From: Mycobacterium sp.
GTDB lineage: Bacteria; Actinomycetota; Actinomycetes; Mycobacteriales; Mycobacteriaceae
DNA: 33,257 nucleotides
Direction of reading: 5' to 3'
Assembly: GCA_003165155.1 (NCBI GenBank)
Contig: PLSK01000226.1
Coordinates: 14,402 to 47,658, forward strand
Shown: positions 28,146 through 33,257 of the stretch, in pieces
Numbering within the stretch: the stretch's first letter is position 1
How the letters are laid out: each line of letters starts with the position of its first letter
The notes under the pieces: generated by a model
Told to the model about the DNA's origin: nothing
Databases searched by the model: none
The model's input: the letters and a program-made list of their open reading frames with translations, nothing else
Program-made: the position numbers and the translations under genes

Positions 28146-28202
28146 CGAACGTCGACTTGTCGGGCTGAAAAGCCCAGTTGTAGTCCGACAAGTCGACGTT
28201 CG
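28146..28202. repeat. Perfect 18-bp inverted repeat with nested mini-hairpin (intergenic)
   Basis: CGAACGTCGACTTGTCGG (28146-28163) and CCGACAAGTCGACGTTCG (28185-28202) are exact reverse complements. Inside is GGGCT-GAAA-AGCCC. Preceded by TTTTTAAAAA at 28132-28141. Confidence 0.85.
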
Positions 28203-28222
28203 AGTGAGAGATAAGGGCCGGA

Positions 28223-29413
28223 GTGGACTTCGAACTCGATGCCGAGCAGCGTGCTTGGCTGACCGAGGTTCGCGAATTCCTCGATGTCAACGTCACCGCG
28301 GAGTTGCGGGCTGAACTCGACCAGCACGATCTGGAGTTTCCCGGCGGAGAGGTAGCGCGGTTCCGTCGCAAGATCGGCGCGAAAGGCTGGTTCGGGCTGA
28401 ACTGGCCGCGCGAATACGGGGGTCTTGCAGGTGAGGGGGGCCTCGGCGCCGTTTATCAACATCTGCTGATGAGTGAGTTCGAATACTGGGGCGTGCCCGG
28501 ACCCGACCTGACGGTCACATCGGTAGCGCCGATGATCATGCGCCACGGTACCGGGCAGAACAAGACCGAATGGCTGCCACCAATTGCCAAGGGCGAAATG
28601 ATTTGTGCTGTAGGATATTCCGAGTCTGAAGCCGGTACCGACTTGGCCAACCTGTGCACCCGTGCCGTGCGCGATGGCCAGGAATGGGTGATCAACGGCA
28701 GCAAGATCTGGAACAGCGGGGCGCAGCGCGCCACCCACGAGTGGCTCTGTGTGCGCACCGATCCCGACAGCGCTCGCCATCGCGGGATTTCGGTGATCAT
28801 CGTCCCGATCGACAGCCCCGGCGTGGAAATCCGCCCGCTGTACGCGTGGTCGGGCTATCGCACCAATGAGGTGCACTTCCAGGATGTCCGGGTTCCGCTG
28901 ACAAATCTGGTGGGTGAGGTCAACAGTGGCTGGAAGTACATCACCGGCGCGCTTGACCTAGAGCGTGGTGCGTTGACCAATGCGGGCGATCTGGGCCGAG
29001 CCGTTGACGACTTGTTTGAACTCGCCGCCCGCCCGCGCCGCGACGGCACGGTGCCCGCCGACAGTCCGGCCCTGCGCCGGCGGCTGGCACAGGCCGAGGC
29101 TGACGTGGAGGTGGCCACACTGATGGGTTATGAGGCCGCGTCGATCCTGGACAGCGGAGTCATCCCGACCGTCGAAGTCAGCGTGGAGAAGATCTTCACC
29201 AGTGAACTACGCCAGCGGATCGCCGACCTGGCTCTCGATTTGCTCGGCCCAGACGGCTTGTTGGCGCATCGCAGCCAAGACGCCCCGATGGCGGGCAAGT
29301 TCGAACGGCTCTACCGCGCAGCGCCGTTGATGCGGTTCGGCGGCGGCACCAACGAGGTGTTGCGCGACATCATCGCCCAGCGCGGCCATGGCATGCCCTC
29401 CTATGGGCGTTAA
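28223..29413 (+). CDS. Acyl-CoA dehydrogenase (FadE29/ChsE-like subunit)
   Basis: GWFGLNWPREYGGLAGEGG, AVGYSESEAGTDLANLCTRAVRDGQEWVINGSKIWNSGA, RFGGGTNEVLRDIIAQRGHGMP. Confidence 0.9.
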   Translation: MDFELDAEQRAWLTEVREFLDVNVTAELRAELDQHDLEFPGGEVARFRRKIGAKGWFGLNWPREYGGLAGEGGLGAVYQHLLMSEFEYWGVPGPDLTVTSVAPMIMRHGTGQNKTEWLPPIAKGEMICAVGYSESEAGTDLANLCTRAVRDGQEWVINGSKIWNSGAQRATHEWLCVRTDPDSARHRGISVIIVPIDSPGVEIRPLYAWSGYRTNEVHFQDVRVPLTNLVGEVNSGWKYITGALDLERGALTNAGDLGRAVDDLFELAARPRRDGTVPADSPALRRRLAQAEADVEVATLMGYEAASILDSGVIPTVEVSVEKIFTSELRQRIADLALDLLGPDGLLAHRSQDAPMAGKFERLYRAAPLMRFGGGTNEVLRDIIAQRGHGMPSYGR

Positions 29414-29431
29414 CGGGAACCCCGGGAACTC

Positions 29432-30559
29432 ATGAAAGCGACACTGACCGCCGAGCAACGCGAATTCGCCTCGAGTTCGCGTGCGCTGTTGTCGGCGGAG
29501 TGCCCGTTGAGTTTGGTGCGCGCGCTGGGTGAGCCCGGGGCCGACCGCACCACGCCGGCGCTGTGGAAGGCGTTGGCGGACGCCGGGGTATTCGGGCTGG
29601 CCATCGGCGAGGTCTACGGCGGCTCAGGCGGTTCGCTCGACGACCTCGCCGTCTTCTACACCGAGGCCGGTCGTGCGCTGTGCCCGACGACTGTGCACAG
29701 CACCATTCAAGCCGTCCTGGCGATCGACCTGCTTGGTGCCCCGTCAGTCAAGGCCGCATGGTTGCCCCAACTGGCCGGCGGGAGCGTTCGCGGCGCCACT
29801 GCGTTGTGGAATGCCCGCGATGCCGCTGTCGTTTCGGCTGTGCTGCGGGCCAATCCCGTGGCGACCGGCGGCTGGCGGCTCACCGGAATTGCGGATTACG
29901 TCGCTGACGCCGACATCGCCGACCTCGTCGTCGTTTCCGCCATCGATACGACCAGCGAGCGCACGCTGGTCTTCATCGTTGATGCGCGCGCGACCGGCGT
30001 GCGAATGGAACCGCTTGCGATGGCGGGCGGGCACCGGGTTTTCGCTGTGCGTTTCGACGACGTGATCGTCACCGCCGACGCGCTGGTTGGTGACCGCGAG
30101 CGCGAGGCGCTACGCCGGATGGCCAACGCTGCGGTGGCATTGGGGTCGCTCGACTTGGTTGGCGTCGGGCAGGCCGTGCTGGACCGCACCGTTGACTACA
30201 CGAAGCTGCGCCACCAGTTCGGGCGACCAATCGCCTCGTTCCAGGCGGCCCAGCATCTGATCGCCAACATGCACATCGCTCTGGCCGCGGCGCGATTGGC
30301 GGCGCACTCGGCGATTTTCTGGATAGCCCGCGGTCGCACCGCAACCAGGGAAACCGCCATCGCGCGGATGCATGCGGCCGCCGCGGCCAGGCTGATAACC
30401 CTGGACGCCCATCAACTGCACGGCGGGATCGGGTACGTGACCGAGACCGATCTACATCTGTGGACCGAGCGGGCAAGGCTCGGTTCGACTCTCGGCGGAA
30501 CAAGCGACGTCGCCGCATCATGGTTGGAGGAGAGCATGAACGGAAGGGAGCGCAGTTGA
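29432..30559 (+). CDS. Acyl-CoA dehydrogenase (FadE28/ChsE-like partner subunit)
   Basis: AVLDRTVDYTKLRHQFGRPIASFQAAQHLIANMHIALAAAR, DAHQLHGGIGYVTETDLHLWTERARLG. Confidence 0.88.
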   Translation: MKATLTAEQREFASSSRALLSAECPLSLVRALGEPGADRTTPALWKALADAGVFGLAIGEVYGGSGGSLDDLAVFYTEAGRALCPTTVHSTIQAVLAIDLLGAPSVKAAWLPQLAGGSVRGATALWNARDAAVVSAVLRANPVATGGWRLTGIADYVADADIADLVVVSAIDTTSERTLVFIVDARATGVRMEPLAMAGGHRVFAVRFDDVIVTADALVGDREREALRRMANAAVALGSLDLVGVGQAVLDRTVDYTKLRHQFGRPIASFQAAQHLIANMHIALAAARLAAHSAIFWIARGRTATRETAIARMHAAAAARLITLDAHQLHGGIGYVTETDLHLWTERARLGSTLGGTSDVAASWLEESMNGRERS

Positions 30560-31056
30560 GCGAGGACACCTTGATCGACGCCGAATCGGCGGCACGAGTG
30601 GGCAGCATCGCGGCTTCCGCGATAGGCGAGGTGAACCGGCGGGATTGGCAGCGATGGGCGGCGGCGGTCGGTGACCACAACCCGCTGTACTTCGATCCGG
30701 ATTACGCCCGGGCCAATGGCTTTCGCGACGTCATCTGCCCCCCGCTTTTCCTGCAGTACGCGGTGCTAGGCGTCGCGGCTCTCGACACCCTTCGCGCGGA
30801 CGGCTCGTCCGGCGCCGTCTCGGGCGGTCTCGCCTTCCCCAGTGCGCCCAAGCGAATGGCGGGCGGCGAGAGCTTTACCTTCCACCTGCCCGCCTATCAC
30901 CGCGACCAGATCGAAATGGTCCGCACCATCGAATCGATCGTCGAAAAGCACGGCCGCTCTGGCAGATTCGTCCTGGTCACCTGGCGGACGGTATATCACA
31001 ACCAGCACCGCGATCTGGTTGCCGAAGCGTCAACGTCGATGATCGCCCGACCATAG
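30556..31056 (+). CDS. MaoC/hotdog-fold dehydratase-like protein (N-terminal type)
   Basis: RWAAAVGDHNPLYFDPDYARANGFRDVICPPLF. TTG start at 30556 overlaps the upstream stop (TTGA). Confidence 0.83.
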   Translation: MSEDTLIDAESAARVGSIAASAIGEVNRRDWQRWAAAVGDHNPLYFDPDYARANGFRDVICPPLFLQYAVLGVAALDTLRADGSSGAVSGGLAFPSAPKRMAGGESFTFHLPAYHRDQIEMVRTIESIVEKHGRSGRFVLVTWRTVYHNQHRDLVAEASTSMIARP

Positions 31057-31063
31057 GAGTGCC

Positions 31064-31507
31064 GTGAACGGTGAGCTGTATTTCGAAGACGTCGGCGTGG
31101 GCGAGCAGATGCCGACGCTAGCCGTCACCGTCGATGAAACCCAGCTCTTCTTCTTCAGCGCCGCTACCTACAACGGCCACCGCATCCATTACGACAAGCA
31201 GTGGGCTCAGACGGTCGAGGGCTATGACGACGTGCTGGTCCATGGGCCGCTGCAGGCGGCTCTGCTGGCTCGCGCGATCGGCGACTGGATTGGTGGGCGC
31301 GGCCGCCTGGTGTCCTTCGCGGTGCAGAACCGGGCGACTGCCCATCCCGGTGAGCTACTCACCTTCGGTGGGGAAGTCACCGGCAAGCGGCTCACCGATA
31401 GCGGCGCCGGGTTGGTGGACCTCAATATCGCCGGGTGCCGCGATGACACCGTGCTGATGCCGGGAACAGCAACCGTGGAGCTACCTCGACGCGGGGGGCC
31501 GTCGTGA
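31064..31507 (+). CDS. MaoC-like dehydratase
   Basis: FFSAATYNGHRIHYDKQWAQTVEGYDDVLVHGPLQAALLAR hydratase motif; GTG start after TAGGAGTGCC. Confidence 0.86.
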   Translation: MNGELYFEDVGVGEQMPTLAVTVDETQLFFFSAATYNGHRIHYDKQWAQTVEGYDDVLVHGPLQAALLARAIGDWIGGRGRLVSFAVQNRATAHPGELLTFGGEVTGKRLTDSGAGLVDLNIAGCRDDTVLMPGTATVELPRRGGPS

Positions 31508-32715
31508 GTGGGCTGCGCGGTGAGGCGGCCATCGTCGGCATCGCCGAGTTGCCCGCCGAACGCCGTCCGAGTCGACCGGCGCTGTTCACCCTGGACCAGT
31601 ACGCGCTGTTGGCGAAGATGGTGGTCGAAGACGCGGGAGTAGACCCCGCACGCATCAACGGCCTGCTCACCCATGGCATCGCCGAGTCGGCGATGTTCGC
31701 GCCGGCCACCCTGTGCGAATACCTGGGTTTGGCCTTGGATTTCGGTGAGCGAGTCGACCTCGGGGGCGCCACGTCCGCTGGAATGGTTTGGCGCGCCGCG
31801 GCCGCCGTGGAACTCGGCATCTGCGACGCCGTGCTGGCGGTGGTACCCGGATCGACGTCGCTGCCCCAGTCCCCGCAGTCTCTCAAGACCCCACCTACGG
31901 CCCCGAATTGGTATGGGGCGTCGTCAAACAACTACGGGTCGCCGCAGGCCGAGTTCGAGATCCCGTACGGCAACGTCGGCCAGAACGCGCCGTACGCGCA
32001 GATAGCTCAGCGTTACGCCGCGGAGTTCGGCTATGACCCAGCCGCCGTCGCCAAGATCGCCGTCGACCAACGCACCAACGCGTGCGCGCACCCAGGCGCG
32101 GTTTTCCACGGCACTCCGCTGACCGTCGACGACGTTCTGGGCAGCCCGATGATCGCCGACCCGATCCACATGCTCGAGACGGTGATGCGCGTGCAGGGGG
32201 GTGTCGGGGTGCTGATTGCCAACGCCGACATCGCGCGTCAGAGTCGCCATCGTCCGGTCTGGATCACCGGCTTCGGCGAACACATTGCCTTCAAGACCCC
32301 GACCTACGCGGACGACTTGCTGCATACGCCCATTGCGCGCGCCGCCGATAAGGCGTTCACGATGGCGGGGCTGAGCCGATCCGACGTCGATGTCGCTTCG
32401 ATCTACGACTGCTACACCATCACGGTGCTGATGAGCCTGGAAGATGCCGGCTTCTGCACCAAAGGCAAAGGCATGTCGTGGATTGCCGAGCATGATTTGA
32501 CCTATCGCGGCGACTTTCCGCTGAACACCGCGGGCGGCCAGCTGTCCTTCGGGCAGGCCGGCATGGCCGGCGGCATGCATCATGTCGTCGACGGTGCGCG
32601 CCAAGTAATGGGCCGAGCGGGGGACGCGCAAGTGCCGGATTGCGACACCGCGTTCGTCACCGGCAACGGCGGCATCATGAGCGAGCAGGTCGCGTTGCTG
32701 ATGGTGGGGGACTAG
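31504..32715 (+). CDS. Thiolase-fold lipid-transfer protein / Ltp2-like aldolase
   Basis: GEAAIVGIAELPAERR, VASIYDCYTITVLMSLEDAGFC, NTAGGQLSFGQAGMAGGMHHVVDGARQVMG. GTGA overlap with the MaoC gene. Confidence 0.88.
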   Translation: MSGLRGEAAIVGIAELPAERRPSRPALFTLDQYALLAKMVVEDAGVDPARINGLLTHGIAESAMFAPATLCEYLGLALDFGERVDLGGATSAGMVWRAAAAVELGICDAVLAVVPGSTSLPQSPQSLKTPPTAPNWYGASSNNYGSPQAEFEIPYGNVGQNAPYAQIAQRYAAEFGYDPAAVAKIAVDQRTNACAHPGAVFHGTPLTVDDVLGSPMIADPIHMLETVMRVQGGVGVLIANADIARQSRHRPVWITGFGEHIAFKTPTYADDLLHTPIARAADKAFTMAGLSRSDVDVASIYDCYTITVLMSLEDAGFCTKGKGMSWIAEHDLTYRGDFPLNTAGGQLSFGQAGMAGGMHHVVDGARQVMGRAGDAQVPDCDTAFVTGNGGIMSEQVALLMVGD

Positions 32716-33114
32716 ATGCGTCCGATTCCCGAGCCCACGCCGGTGTCCCAGCCCTTCTGGGACGGCCTGGCGCAGCACCGAATCCTGGTGCAATACTCGC
32801 CTTCGCTCGACCGCTACGTCTTCTACCCTCGCACCCTCGCTCCGGGAACTTTCGCCGACGATCTTGAATGGCGCGAAATCGACGGCGCCGGCGCGCTTTA
32901 CACCTATACCGTCGCCCGTCGGCCTACCGGTCCCCCCTGGGCCGACGCGCTCCCGCAACTGCTGGCCGTGGTGCAATGGGATGCCGGGCCCCGGATCAGC
33001 ACCGAACTGGTCGATGTGGAGCCGAGCGACATTCGGATCGGGATGCGCTTGCGGCCGGTGTTCTGCGATCAACCCGAAGCCGGCATCACGCTGCTGAAGT
33101 ATCGTCCGGCATGA
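32716..33114 (+). CDS. DUF35 / OB-fold protein lacking zinc-ribbon cysteines
   Basis: PFWDGLAQHRILVQYSPSLDRYVFYPRTLAPGTFADDLEWREIDGAGALYTYTVARRP. Adjacent to the thiolase gene. Confidence 0.85.
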   Translation: MRPIPEPTPVSQPFWDGLAQHRILVQYSPSLDRYVFYPRTLAPGTFADDLEWREIDGAGALYTYTVARRPTGPPWADALPQLLAVVQWDAGPRISTELVDVEPSDIRIGMRLRPVFCDQPEAGITLLKYRPA

Positions 33115-33257
33115 ACGAGGACGTACGGGCGATGTTGGACCAGCTGAACACGGGCTTCCCCCGGGTGGAGAGCATGACCGGCCCGCAGGCTCGCGCCGCG
33201 GTCGCCCATAGGCGGTTACCGGTTGGCAATCTGGACGACGTTCGCAGCACCGTCGAC
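33111..33257 (+). CDS. Alpha/beta hydrolase, N-terminal part (truncated by window end)
   Basis: ATGA overlap with the DUF35 stop. Translation MNEDVRAMLDQLNTGFPRVESMTGPQARAAVAHRRLPVGNLDDVRSTVD resembles the N-terminus of the esterase at 4942-5880 (GFPPVHTMTGAQARATIRSR). Open to the window edge. Confidence 0.7.
   Translation, partial: MNEDVRAMLDQLNTGFPRVESMTGPQARAAVAHRRLPVGNLDDVRSTVD

Noticed and set aside
31924-33072. 382-aa minus-strand ORF opposite thiolase/DUF35
   Set aside because: Shadow ORF; both + strand genes have family motifs and overlapping start/stop junctions.

Overview
High-GC, Mycobacterium-like accessory catabolic region with about 30 coding sequences. No rRNA, tRNA, CRISPR array, phage or IS element was recognised. 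Four blocks are visible. (1) 1-18.5 kb: a degradation cluster for a cyclic, ketone, steroid or terpenoid-like substrate. It has two Baeyer-Villiger monooxygenases (one with an HAPMO-like N-terminal extension), an OYE-type flavin oxidoreductase, an HSL-type esterase, an IclR regulator, a KstD/fumarate-reductase-like flavoprotein, an HsaC/BphC-type extradiol dioxygenase, an HsaA-like flavin monooxygenase, an orphan KshB-type [2Fe-2S] ferredoxin, SDRs (one mycofactocin-coupled type), HsaG/HsaF-type acetaldehyde dehydrogenase and aldolase, a meta-cleavage-product hydrolase and a SnoaL-like protein. (2) 18.8-24.4 kb: a tight P450 / methyltransferase / MMPL transporter / O-methyltransferase operon. 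(3) 24.5-28.1 kb: an SDR and a double-FHA ABC transporter (Rv1747-like). (4) 28.2-33.2 kb: an igr/ChsE-ChsH-Ltp2-like beta-oxidation and retro-aldol module in which the DUF35 domain is a separate ORF without zinc-ribbon cysteines. Two decayed genes (an enoyl-CoA hydratase and a tautomerase 3' remnant) and several strong intergenic palindromes or hairpins are not explained by the ORF track. All family names come from motif recognition by eye; no database search was run.
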